Source: Neisseria yangbaofengii
GTDB taxonomy: Bacteria > Pseudomonadota > Gammaproteobacteria > Burkholderiales > Neisseriaceae
NCBI RefSeq assembly: GCF_014898075.1
Contig: NZ_CP062976.1
Span: forward strand, 2,418,001-2,482,000
Length of the DNA stretch: 64,000 nt
Direction: 5' to 3'
A model generated the notes under the pieces. The model saw only the letters and a list, made by a program, of their open reading frames with translations, ran no database searches and was not told the origin of the DNA. Every line of letters begins with the position of its first letter. The first letter of the stretch is position 1. Positions 33,072 through 40,589 of this stretch are shown here, one piece after another. Made by a program: the position numbers and the translations under genes.

Positions 33072-33713
33072 TCAGGCCACGCCGTAACGTTCGCGGTAAG
33101 CCTTCACCGGCTCGAAAAAGCCGCCGAATTCGGTATTGTTTTGCAACAACGTGAACAAATCGTTCAAATTCGCAATCGACACCACCGGCAAACCGTATTG
33201 CTGCCCGACTTCCTGCACCGCCGACAATTCGCCCGTGCCTTTTTCCATGCGGTCAAGCGCGATGGCCACAGCGGCCGGAGTGGCACCTTCGGCTTCAATC
33301 AGTTTCACCGATTCGCGCACCGAAGTGCCGGCAGAAATCACATCATCGATAATCAGCACGCGGCCTTTGAGCGGCGCACCAACCAACACGCCGCCTTCGC
33401 CGTGGTCTTTTGCTTCCTTGCGGTTGTAGGCAAACGGCACGTTCACGCCTTTTTCTGCCAACATCATCGCCGTGGCCGCTGCCAAAATAATGCCTTTGTA
33501 GGCGGGACCGAACAGCATGTCGAATTCCACTTTGCTGGCAGTAATCGCTTCGGCGTAAAACTTCGCCAGTTGCAGGGTAGAAGCTCCATCGTTAAAGAGG
33601 CCGGCATTGAAAAAATACGGCGACCGGCGGCCGGCTTTGGTGGTGAATTCGCCGAATTTCAATACGTTTTGAGACAAGGCAAATTTCAGGAAATCTTGGC
33701 GGAAATCAGACAT
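33072..33713 (-). CDS. pyrE: Orotate phosphoribosyltransferase
   Basis: The 213-residue enzyme joins orotate and PRPP to give OMP in pyrimidine synthesis. The PRPP motif RVLIIDDVISAGTSVRES is visible, as is the substrate loop region AYNRKEAKDHGEGG. The start at 33713 (MSDFRQDFLKFAL) matches the family; the extra five codons upstream are unlikely to be used. Confidence 0.97.
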   Translation of the reverse strand: MSDFRQDFLKFALSQNVLKFGEFTTKAGRRSPYFFNAGLFNDGASTLQLAKFYAEAITASKVEFDMLFGPAYKGIILAAATAMMLAEKGVNVPFAYNRKEAKDHGEGGVLVGAPLKGRVLIIDDVISAGTSVRESVKLIEAEGATPAAVAIALDRMEKGTGELSAVQEVGQQYGLPVVSIANLNDLFTLLQNNTEFGGFFEPVKAYRERYGVA

Positions 33714-34052
33714 AACACAGGCTTTCAAAAGGCGTTGATTTAAAATGGGGATTGTAGGATTATAAAGGATTGCGCGGCAAAACCCAAAGGCCGTCTGAAA
33801 AAAATGTTGTGTTCGGACGGCCTTAAGCTGGAAATGCCGGAAATAGGGTAGGCGATTAGGAGGGCGAAAGCATATCTAGACAAAATATTTTTGCACGCCA
33901 TTGCACGCAAATACGCGAAAAGCTCCGTTAATCTCATGATTCAACCGAATAGCATTATTTATTTAGAATATCAAACATTCCCTTAATAATTACTATGGGC
34001 ATATTGATATGCCTTAACGATTTATTTTGAAATAAGCGAAAAGGAAAAGAGC
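33714..34052. other. Intergenic region between pyrE and the TbpB-like lipoprotein
   Basis: An uptake sequence (AGGCCGTCTGAA) near 33788 and an opposite, altered copy (TTCGGACGGCCTT) near 33811 form a weak hairpin. The rest, up to 34050, is AT-rich and probably carries the lipoprotein promoter. I see no gene. Confidence 0.6.
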
Positions 34053-34802
34053 ATGAAACAATATTTGGCCTTATTGTGTGTGGCGGCATTGGCCGCTTGT
34101 GGTGGCGGTGGCGGCGGCACCCCGACAACGCAATCAACCCCGACCAATACACCCAATCAAACTTCGTCAACTGAGGCAAGCCCGCAGAATATTTCAGGTA
34201 AACAGTTTTACAGTTCGCAGAACAGCAAAGCCGATGCCGTTACTTTTGACAACAGTAACATCAAAAAAATTAAAATCAATGGCGTCGATATCGACTTAGC
34301 GACCATTGGCGGCGGTAATTTTAACAATGATTGGCGCGGTAATTTCGGCGGTATTCGTTCCGGTAATGCCAATGCACCTGCCGGTGTCAGCGATTGGCTG
34401 GTTTACAATCAATCCGACAATTTAGTTGCCGGCGTGATTACGCAAGAGGGTAACAACTATGCTTTTTACAACGGTAAATTTACGGATGCCGAACAAATTC
34501 CGGCAGCAGGCCAATCAGTTTACAAAGCCGGCGTGACATACTTTAGCGGCGACAGACAAGTATTAAGCCGCACGGATGTGACGGCTGATTTCGGTGCTAA
34601 AAAAGTGACTGCCGAAATTAAGCGTGATGCAGAGTTTGGCGGTAACATCGCCTTGAATGCCGACATCAAAGGCAATAAATTTGCTTCTGTCACAGGAGCA
34701 GCCACACAGGTTGAAGGCGGTTTCTTCGGTGCAAATGCGGCGGAAATCGGTGGTATCTTTAAAGCCGGTGAAACCGTTGGTGCGTTTGCCGGTAAAAAGT
34801 AA
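34053..34802 (+). CDS. Surface lipoprotein with TbpB-like beta-barrel
   Basis: The 249-residue protein has a lipoprotein signal (lipobox LAAC, Cys 16) and a Gly-run and Thr/Pro-rich flexible linker (residues 17-45). The C-terminal domain ends GGFFGANAAEIGGIFKAGET, with VGAFAGKK last. This ending (FxGxxAxExGGxF, then F-x-G-K) is the mark of the TbpB beta-barrel fold shared by TbpB, NHBA and factor H-binding protein. Such lipoproteins are usually moved to the cell surface by Slam; no Slam gene is visible in the window. The ligand is unknown. AAGGA lies before the start. Confidence 0.82.
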   Translation: MKQYLALLCVAALAACGGGGGGTPTTQSTPTNTPNQTSSTEASPQNISGKQFYSSQNSKADAVTFDNSNIKKIKINGVDIDLATIGGGNFNNDWRGNFGGIRSGNANAPAGVSDWLVYNQSDNLVAGVITQEGNNYAFYNGKFTDAEQIPAAGQSVYKAGVTYFSGDRQVLSRTDVTADFGAKKVTAEIKRDAEFGGNIALNADIKGNKFASVTGAATQVEGGFFGANAAEIGGIFKAGETVGAFAGKK

Positions 34803-34831
34803 CGCTTTGAATTAATGATATAAAGCAATAT

Positions 34832-34868
34832 AAAAGGCCGTCTGAAAACTGTTTTTCAGACGGCCTTT
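34832..34868 (+). terminator. Uptake-sequence terminator
   Basis: AAAAGGCCGTCTGAAAA and TTTTTCAGACGGCCTTT pair after the lipoprotein gene. Confidence 0.85.
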
Positions 34869-34937
34869 CCCAATAAAAAGCTAAGCCCGGCAAGTTCTGT
34901 TACAATCTTTTTTATTTCATTTTTAAACACACTCATT

Positions 34938-35714
34938 ATGCTGAAAATCATCTCTGCCAACGTCAACGGCATCCGTTCTGCTTACAAAAAAGGTTTTTAC
35001 GAATACATCGCCGCTTCCGGTGCGGACATTGTCTGCGTGCAGGAATTAAAGGCGCAGGAAGCGGATTTGTCGGAGGAAATGAAGCAGCCGCACGGTATGC
35101 ACGGGCATTGGCATTGTGCGCAAAAACGCGGTTACAGCGGCGTGGCAGTTTACAGCAAGCAAAAGCCGGATGCGGTGCAATACGGTATGGGTATTGAAGA
35201 ATTCGACGGCGAAGGGCGGTTTGTGCGTTGTGATTTCGGCAATCTGACCGTAATTTCGCTGTATTTGCCCAGCGGCACCAGCGCGCCGGAGCGTCAGGAA
35301 TTGAAGTACCGTTTTTTGGATGCGTTTTATCCGATGTTGGCGGCGATGAAGGCGGAAGGGCGCGATATTGTGGTGTGCGGCGACTGGAACATTGCCCATC
35401 AGAATATTGATTTGAAAAATTGGAAAGGCAACCAGAAAAATTCCGGTTTCCTGCCTCAAGAGCGCGAGTGGATTGGCAAAGTGATTGCGACCTTGGGTTG
35501 GACGGACATGTGGCGCACGCTTTATCCTGAAGTGCCGGGCTATACATGGTGGAGCAACCGCGGCCAAGCCTATGCGAAAGATGTGGGTTGGCGGATTGAC
35601 TATCAAATGGTGACGCCGGAATTGGCGGCCAAGGCGGTGTCGGCGCATGTGTATAAAGACGAAAAATTCTCCGACCACGCGCCTTTGGTGGTGGAATATG
35701 ATTATGCGCTGTGA
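34938..35714 (+). CDS. xthA: Exodeoxyribonuclease III family AP endonuclease
   Basis: The 258-residue Mg-dependent enzyme cuts at abasic sites in base-excision repair. It shows the family steps ISANVNGIRSA, CVQELKAQ (metal Glu), VCGDWNIAHQ (catalytic Asp-Trp-Asn) and KFSDHAPLVVEYD (terminal Asp-His). Neisseria carry two such enzymes, NApe and NExo; overall sequence suggests the NApe type, from memory. Confidence 0.95.
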   Translation: MLKIISANVNGIRSAYKKGFYEYIAASGADIVCVQELKAQEADLSEEMKQPHGMHGHWHCAQKRGYSGVAVYSKQKPDAVQYGMGIEEFDGEGRFVRCDFGNLTVISLYLPSGTSAPERQELKYRFLDAFYPMLAAMKAEGRDIVVCGDWNIAHQNIDLKNWKGNQKNSGFLPQEREWIGKVIATLGWTDMWRTLYPEVPGYTWWSNRGQAYAKDVGWRIDYQMVTPELAAKAVSAHVYKDEKFSDHAPLVVEYDYAL

Positions 35715-35736
35715 GGCCGTCTGAAACGGAAATGTT

Positions 35737-36270
35737 ATGTTGAGCGCGTATGACCTTGAAGATTTGACGCTGTTGCTGGTGCACGATACCGAAGTGCCGC
35801 CCTTATGGATGGAACGTTGGGCGGTGAGTTATCCGATTATGCTGCAGGCCGAAGTATCGCGTTCGCAAAGCGTTCGGGAATGGCAGCAGGCGGTTCAGAC
35901 GGCCTTTGCCGCACACCAAAGCCGTCATGTTGCGGTGGTGGCGCACGGCGCGGGTGTATCGGCGGTGTTGGCGTGGCTGTATCAGGCCGATGTGAATGTG
36001 CAGAAAACCGTATGCAACATTATTTTAGTGTCGCCGCTGCCGGAAGCGTTTCCCGATGATGCCGGACACACTTTGCAACGTGTCCGCTGCCATTGTCGCG
36101 CGGCCCTGGTGATTGGGCAAAGCGGCGATTGCCCGCTTGATTGGGCGCAGGAAAAAGCGCTGCGCTGGAATGCGCGTTTGCTGGTATCGCCGCACGAAGG
36201 CCGTCTGAACGGCGCTTTGAGCGGTTGGCAATGGGGTATGAAGCTTATGCAGGAAATGTTATTGACGTGA
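35737..36270 (+). CDS. RBBP9/YdeN-like alpha/beta hydrolase lacking the nucleophile
   Basis: The 177-residue protein has the short serine-hydrolase fold of the RBBP9 family: TLLLVHDTEVPPLWMERWAV at the start, then VAVVAHGAGVSAVLAWL where relatives have a GHSxG nucleophile elbow. The Ser is replaced by Gly (HGAG), so normal hydrolase activity is not expected. A possible terminal His is in LLVSPHEGRLNG. It lies 22 bases after xthA and is probably cotranscribed with it. A frame-internal uptake sequence occurs at 36199. Confidence 0.72.
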   Translation: MLSAYDLEDLTLLLVHDTEVPPLWMERWAVSYPIMLQAEVSRSQSVREWQQAVQTAFAAHQSRHVAVVAHGAGVSAVLAWLYQADVNVQKTVCNIILVSPLPEAFPDDAGHTLQRVRCHCRAALVIGQSGDCPLDWAQEKALRWNARLLVSPHEGRLNGALSGWQWGMKLMQEMLLT

Positions 36271-36450
36271 ATAAATTAGAATAATTTCACTAAAAAAGGC
36301 CGTCTGAACAGCGTATAAAAGGAATGTTTTAATTTCTATAAGGCTTTTGGGAAGGCGGCCTTTCACAGATGGTTAAGTCGGATATTGATGGCATAACATT
36401 TTTTAGATTTCGTATGAATAAACGACACAAATTTTTTCAAATATGTAGTT

Positions 36451-36478
36451 GATTGTTTACAATTAGAGTTGTAGTATA
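36451..36478 (+). promoter_or_regulatory. Likely promoter of the ACP gene
   Basis: TTGTTT (36451-36456) and TATAAC (36473-36478) are spaced by 16 bases, about 60 bases before the ACP start. Confidence 0.45.
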
Positions 36479-36537
36479 ACGTTTCGTTCGGACGCTAAGT
36501 CCGGATGAATCGTGTGAAATAAACAAGGACAATCAAC

Positions 36538-36921
36538 ATGAAAAAATGGTGTGTAATGGCTATGGTTGCTGTAATGGCCGCCGCCGGCGCAGCGCAAGCT
36601 GCCAACAATAACCCAACGGTCAGCAAAAAAACGGTATCTTACCGTTGCGACCAAGGTCATGCGTTGAACGTAACGTATGGATTCAACAAACAAGGCTTGC
36701 CGACCTATGCTTCGGCTTTTCTCAATGGCAAAAGACGTGTGTTGCCGATTAATCTCGACCATTCCGGCGCTGCAGGTACGATGTTCGGCAAAGAAGACAG
36801 CTACATGATGAACGCCGATTACATGGATACCAAAAATTACCACAAATCGGCGCTGATGGTGACTGAGCCGGACAACAGTATTCTGTATAAAAACTGTGAG
36901 CCGCGCCGTAGCCGCCGTTGA
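36538..36921 (+). CDS. Adhesin complex protein (ACP), MliC-like lysozyme inhibitor
   Basis: The 127-residue protein has a signal peptide ending at AQA (about residue 21). Its mature part, NNPTVSKKTVSYRCDQGHAL then VTYGFNKQGLPTYASAFLNG, closely follows the neisserial ACP pattern. Two Cys (in YRCDQG and KNCEP) should form the disulfide. Neisserial ACP is an outer-membrane adhesin that inhibits human C-type lysozyme. It is preceded by its own promoter and followed by an uptake-sequence terminator. Confidence 0.88.
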   Translation: MKKWCVMAMVAVMAAAGAAQAANNNPTVSKKTVSYRCDQGHALNVTYGFNKQGLPTYASAFLNGKRRVLPINLDHSGAAGTMFGKEDSYMMNADYMDTKNYHKSALMVTEPDNSILYKNCEPRRSRR

Positions 36922-36941
36922 TATGTTTTTTTAATTCAAAC

Positions 36942-36980
36942 AAAGGCCGTCTGAAAGCATATTCTTTCAGACGGCCTTTG
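36942..36980. terminator. Bidirectional uptake-sequence terminator
   Basis: CAAAGGCCGTCTGAAAG and CTTTCAGACGGCCTTTG pair between the convergent ACP and endonuclease/exonuclease/phosphatase genes. Confidence 0.87.
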
Positions 36981-36998
36981 TTTGATAGCCGACCACTG

Positions 36999-38078
36999 TT
37001 AATTCTGCAATTCCATCGCGGCATCGATTTTATCCGCTGCTTCCTGTTCGTCGCCGTGGTCGGATTCCGGCGTTTCGTGGACATGTTCTGCCGGCGGGTG
37101 ATATTGGAATTTGCCGTAAATCGGAAAATGATCGGAGCCGATGTGCGGCAATACTTTCAAATCCGCGACCAAGAAATCGTTGCTGTGAAAAATATGGTCG
37201 AGCGGCCAGCGCAGCAGTTTCCAATCGGCATGAAAGGTGTTGTACAAACCGCGGCCGATACGTGGGTCGAGCAGGCCGCTGATGCGTTGGAATAGGCGCG
37301 AGGTATCTGACCAAGCGACGTCGTTCAAGTCGCCAAACACCATACAGCTTTCATCGGAAGCGGCGATTTCTTTGCCAACCAACAAAAGTTCGCCGTCCCG
37401 TTCGGTTGAGGTTTCGCTTTCAGTCGGGCTGGGCGGCATCGGGTGCAGGCAGTAAATGCGGATAAGTTCGCCACCGGGCAGCCCGACTTTGGCGGTAATC
37501 GACGGAATATCGTCGCGCACGCGGTATTTGATTTCTGCATCATGCAGCGGCAGGCGGCTGTATAGATGCATGCCGTAAAGATTGTCGAGTGGCACTTTGA
37601 CTGTGTAAGGATAGTCGGTTTCCAATTCCGCCAGTGCATTTTCCCACCATTGGTCGCTTTCCAAGGTGAGCACTACATCAGGACGGTATTGGCGCACGAG
37701 CGACAACAATTTACCGGCCTGGCGGTTGGGCGTGAGCACATTGCTGGCCAGAATGCTGACGGTGCGGTTGTTGTCTTCGCCCTGATAACCCATCACCTGC
37801 TTTTTTCTCAAGCGGGTGTAGGCGCTGATTTGCCAAAACTGCCACACGGCGCAGGCAAAGTTCACCACTTCCATCAAATCGAAAATGGCATTACTGCTTT
37901 GTTCCAGCCAATAATTGAGCAGCATGCACAACACGCTCAAGGCGGCAATTTGCAGGCGCGGGAAATCGAATATCCGCATCACCCAGTGGTCGGATTTCAG
38001 CAGCGACAGCAGGGTAGCCGCTACAGGCACACACAACAGCGCCAACAGCAGCCAATCGCCTAAGGGTAAATCGGACAT
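36999..38078 (-). CDS. Membrane-anchored endonuclease/exonuclease/phosphatase family protein
   Basis: The 359-residue protein has N-terminal hydrophobic segments (LLLALLCVPVAATLLSLL, LQIAALSVLCMLLNYWL and FACAVWQFW). The catalytic domain carries SILASNVLTPNRQ, VVLTLESDQWW (metal Glu), MVFGDLNDVAWS (Asp-x-Asn) and the ending IGSDHFPIYGKF (Asp-His). The domain should face the periplasm. Relatives cleave DNA, phospholipids or inositol phosphates; the substrate is unknown. The C-terminal tail is acidic and His/Glu-rich. Confidence 0.82.
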   Translation of the reverse strand: MSDLPLGDWLLLALLCVPVAATLLSLLKSDHWVMRIFDFPRLQIAALSVLCMLLNYWLEQSSNAIFDLMEVVNFACAVWQFWQISAYTRLRKKQVMGYQGEDNNRTVSILASNVLTPNRQAGKLLSLVRQYRPDVVLTLESDQWWENALAELETDYPYTVKVPLDNLYGMHLYSRLPLHDAEIKYRVRDDIPSITAKVGLPGGELIRIYCLHPMPPSPTESETSTERDGELLLVGKEIAASDESCMVFGDLNDVAWSDTSRLFQRISGLLDPRIGRGLYNTFHADWKLLRWPLDHIFHSNDFLVADLKVLPHIGSDHFPIYGKFQYHPPAEHVHETPESDHGDEQEAADKIDAAMELQN

Positions 38079-38390
38079 AATCGTTTCCTGATGAAATCTT
38101 GGTCGTTGCCAAACACGTTTTCGCCACTGCCATCATTCGTCACGGTGAAGCTAATCGGTATGGCGGACAACAGAGCCTAGGCCGATGTTAAAAGATGAAG
38201 CCGCTTAGGGCAATTTGAAGTTTGATTGGCGAATGTTTCATTATCCATTTTAATGAATGCTTTGTAAACGTGGAAGGATAATGCGGCAAAAGCCTGTGTT
38301 GATTGGCGGATACCGCCAGTCAATAAGCAAAGGCCTCAAAACAAGTTTGCTGTAAGCCGTCGAGAAATGATCAAGGCCGTCTGAAAAAAT
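38079..38390. other. Intergenic region before IS copy 3
   Basis: About 310 bases with no gene. A hairpin GTTGATTGGCGG-ATA-CCGCCAGTCAAT is visible at 38298-38323, and the left arm of a surA uptake-sequence terminator ends at 38390. Confidence 0.6.
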
Positions 38391-38446
38391 TGAACTGCAC
38401 CCCAAAAGTTGGACACCCCTCCAACTTTAAAAGGTGCAGTTTTCTT

Positions 38447-38794
38447 ATGTCCAAATATAACCTACACTTCAAATACCGAGCCGTACTCCATTATCACCAA
38501 GTGCACAGCCAACAGCGCACCGCAGAGCACTTCAACGTCTCGCGCACCCACCTGCGCCGTTGGATAGCCGCCTATCGCCAAGGCGGTATCGCCGCACTTC
38601 AACACCCGCAGGCTACGTTTATGAAGACCAAACGCAAAAACCCGTTTATCGCCGACAAACCCGACCACGAAAAAACCCAGGCGGAACTGATTGAAGAGTT
38701 ACGTTACATGAGGGCGGAGAACGACTACCTAAAGCACATGAAAGCCCTCAACGAAAAGAATGCCGCCAAAGCTGCGAAACCGTTCAAACGTTGA
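38447..38794 (+). CDS. IS3-family transposase OrfA, copy 3
   Basis: The 115-residue protein differs from copies 1 and 2 by Ala to Thr (HPQATF) and Arg to Gln (EKTQAEL). The helix-turn-helix is unchanged and the frame intact. Confidence 0.88.
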   Translation: MSKYNLHFKYRAVLHYHQVHSQQRTAEHFNVSRTHLRRWIAAYRQGGIAALQHPQATFMKTKRKNPFIADKPDHEKTQAELIEELRYMRAENDYLKHMKALNEKNAAKAAKPFKR

Positions 38795-39591
38795 GAGCGA
38801 AGCACCCGCTGAAATATCTGCTGCACAGTGCCGGCATTCCCAAAAGCAGCTTTCATTACCATATCGGCAAAGCCGATCCCGATGCGGCGGCCAAAACCGC
38901 AGTAAGTGAAGTCTATCGCCGACACAAAGGCCGCTACGGTCATCGGCGGATTGCCGCCGTATTGTCGTGGAACAAAAAGAAAGTGCAGCGCATTATGGGT
39001 TTGTTGGGACTGAAAACCAAATTCCGCAGCAAAAAAGCCTACCGCCCGCAGGTAATAGGAGAGGCTTCGGATAATATTCTTAATCGTGAATTTACTGCTG
39101 GCAAACCGGCAGACAAATGGCTGACCGATGTGACGGAGTTCAAATGCACAGACGGGAAGCTGTACTTATCGCCGATATCGGATGTGTTTAATCGGGAGAT
39201 TGCGGCCTATTCTTTAGGCCGCAGAGCAAACAGTAAACTGGTGGCGCAAATGTTGGATAAAGCATTTGGCCGTCTGAAAGGCCAAACGCCGCTGCTGCAT
39301 TCCGACCGGGGTGTGCTTTACCGCACCGGGGCTTATCGGGCGAAACTGGCTGGGAAAGGAATAGTGCAAAGCATGTCGCGCAAAGGAAATTGCCGGGACA
39401 ATGCGCCGATGGAGCGTTTCTTCGGTACATTAAAAGAAGAGAGCTTCTATCAGGAAGGTGCGTTGTCGGTGGCAGAGCTGACAGAGGTAATAGATGATTA
39501 CATACGTTACTACAATCATGAGCGGATTAGTTTAAACTTAAAAAAGCTGAGTCCTGTCGGCTACAGAACCCAGCTTGAAAAGGCTGTTTGA
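38791..39591 (+). CDS. IS3-family transposase OrfB, copy 3
   Basis: The 266-residue DDE integrase differs from the other copies at about eight positions. Examples are KTKFRSKK, LGRRANSKLV and HSDRGVLY, where copies 1 and 2 have HSDQGVLY beside the second catalytic Asp. All three catalytic acids are kept, so it may be functional. Confidence 0.88.
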   Translation: MRAKHPLKYLLHSAGIPKSSFHYHIGKADPDAAAKTAVSEVYRRHKGRYGHRRIAAVLSWNKKKVQRIMGLLGLKTKFRSKKAYRPQVIGEASDNILNREFTAGKPADKWLTDVTEFKCTDGKLYLSPISDVFNREIAAYSLGRRANSKLVAQMLDKAFGRLKGQTPLLHSDRGVLYRTGAYRAKLAGKGIVQSMSRKGNCRDNAPMERFFGTLKEESFYQEGALSVAELTEVIDDYIRYYNHERISLNLKKLSPVGYRTQLEKAV

Positions 39592-39674
39592 GAAAGATTC
39601 TTAACTTGTCCAAGTATTGGGGGGCAGTTCAAATAGTTCAGACGGCCTTGATTGTTTATGCGCAATTGAAGCGC

Positions 39675-40589
39675 TTAGCGGATATCTATAAAGGCGCTTG
39701 AGTGTAATTCACGCAGCAAATTGGTGGTGGCCTGCTGGGCTTTTTGTTGCGAAATGTATTGGCGCACGGCATTACGTTGGCGCTCTTCCGGCGAGCCTGA
39801 TTCGCGAATGTCGTTGAGCTTGATAATGTGCCAGCCGAATTGGGTGCGTACCGGTGCGCTGACTTGGCCGGGTTTGAGTTTGTGTACGGCATCTTCAAAC
39901 GGAGTCACCATCATGCCGTCTGAAAACCAGCCTAAATCGCCGCCGTTGGCCGCGCTGCCGTCTTGCGAGTATTGGCGCGCCAAACCGGCAAAATCTGCGC
40001 CGCTGCGGGCTTGGGTGTAGATTTTGCGGATGCTGCTTTCGGCTGCTGCCGCTGCGTTGTCGGAATCGGCTTTAATCAGAATGTGTTGGGCATTGTATTG
40101 GCGCAATGGTTCGCCTTGCGGTAGGCCGACACCTTGCTGTTGCGCACGGTTGATGAAGCTGGTGACTTCGCTGTCGCTGACTCGGCTGTTTTCCATAATG
40201 GCTTGCTGGCGCACTTTTTCGACAATGATGCTGTCGCCGATTTCACGGCGCACGCGTTTATTGGCATTTTTCAATGCCGGATTTTGCGCAATCACGGCAT
40301 CGATTTCGGCTTCGCCGGCTTGAATATTGCGGCGTTTGCCAGCCTGCACGATTAAAGATTGGTTGACCATTTGCGCCACGACTTGTTGGCGCAGTTCGGT
40401 ATCGTTTACTTGCGTGCCTTTAGGCAGGTTGCGGCGTGCATCGGCCAGCGCTTCGCTGACTTGGCGCTGGGTGATGATGTCGTTGTCTACCACGGCGGCG
40501 ATGCTGTCGGATGCTTTGACATCGGCGGCATGCGCGGCATTCAGGCTCAGGCCGAGTGCCACGGCCAGCATTAAAGGTTTCACATTCAT
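39675..40589 (-). CDS. surA: Periplasmic chaperone and peptidyl-prolyl isomerase SurA
   Basis: The 304-residue protein has a signal peptide ending at AHAA and an N-terminal SurA_N chaperone region (SIAAVVDNDIITQRQVSEAL). One parvulin domain follows (NAQHILIKADSDN to GWHIIKLNDIRES), then a short C-terminal helix. E. coli SurA has two parvulin domains; a single domain is usual in Neisseria. It assists outer-membrane protein folding. Its ATG overlaps the lptD stop by four bases (ATGA), so the two are translationally coupled. Confidence 0.93.
   Translation of the reverse strand: MNVKPLMLAVALGLSLNAAHAADVKASDSIAAVVDNDIITQRQVSEALADARRNLPKGTQVNDTELRQQVVAQMVNQSLIVQAGKRRNIQAGEAEIDAVIAQNPALKNANKRVRREIGDSIIVEKVRQQAIMENSRVSDSEVTSFINRAQQQGVGLPQGEPLRQYNAQHILIKADSDNAAAAAESSIRKIYTQARSGADFAGLARQYSQDGSAANGGDLGWFSDGMMVTPFEDAVHKLKPGQVSAPVRTQFGWHIIKLNDIRESGSPEERQRNAVRQYISQQKAQQATTNLLRELHSSAFIDIR

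Larger units (their letters stand above)
38391..39631 (+). mobile_element. IS3-family insertion sequence, copy 3
   Basis: The 1,241-bp element has the same ends as copies 1 and 2 and a 3-bp AAT duplication. It is more diverged: several base changes in both frames, so it is from a separate or older event. It points against surA transcription. Confidence 0.93.
38374..39649. terminator. surA uptake-sequence terminator split by IS copy 3
   Basis: The left arm AAGGCCGTCTGAAAAAAT (ending 38390) and right arm AATAGTTCAGACGGCCTT (from 39632) rejoin into one hairpin after removal of the IS and one AAT. Confidence 0.88.

Noticed and set aside
9497-39631. A composite transposon bounded by IS copies 1 and 2 or 2 and 3
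   Set aside because: All copies point the same way, each has its own 3-bp duplication, and the DNA between them is core chromosomal sequence, so they are independent insertions.
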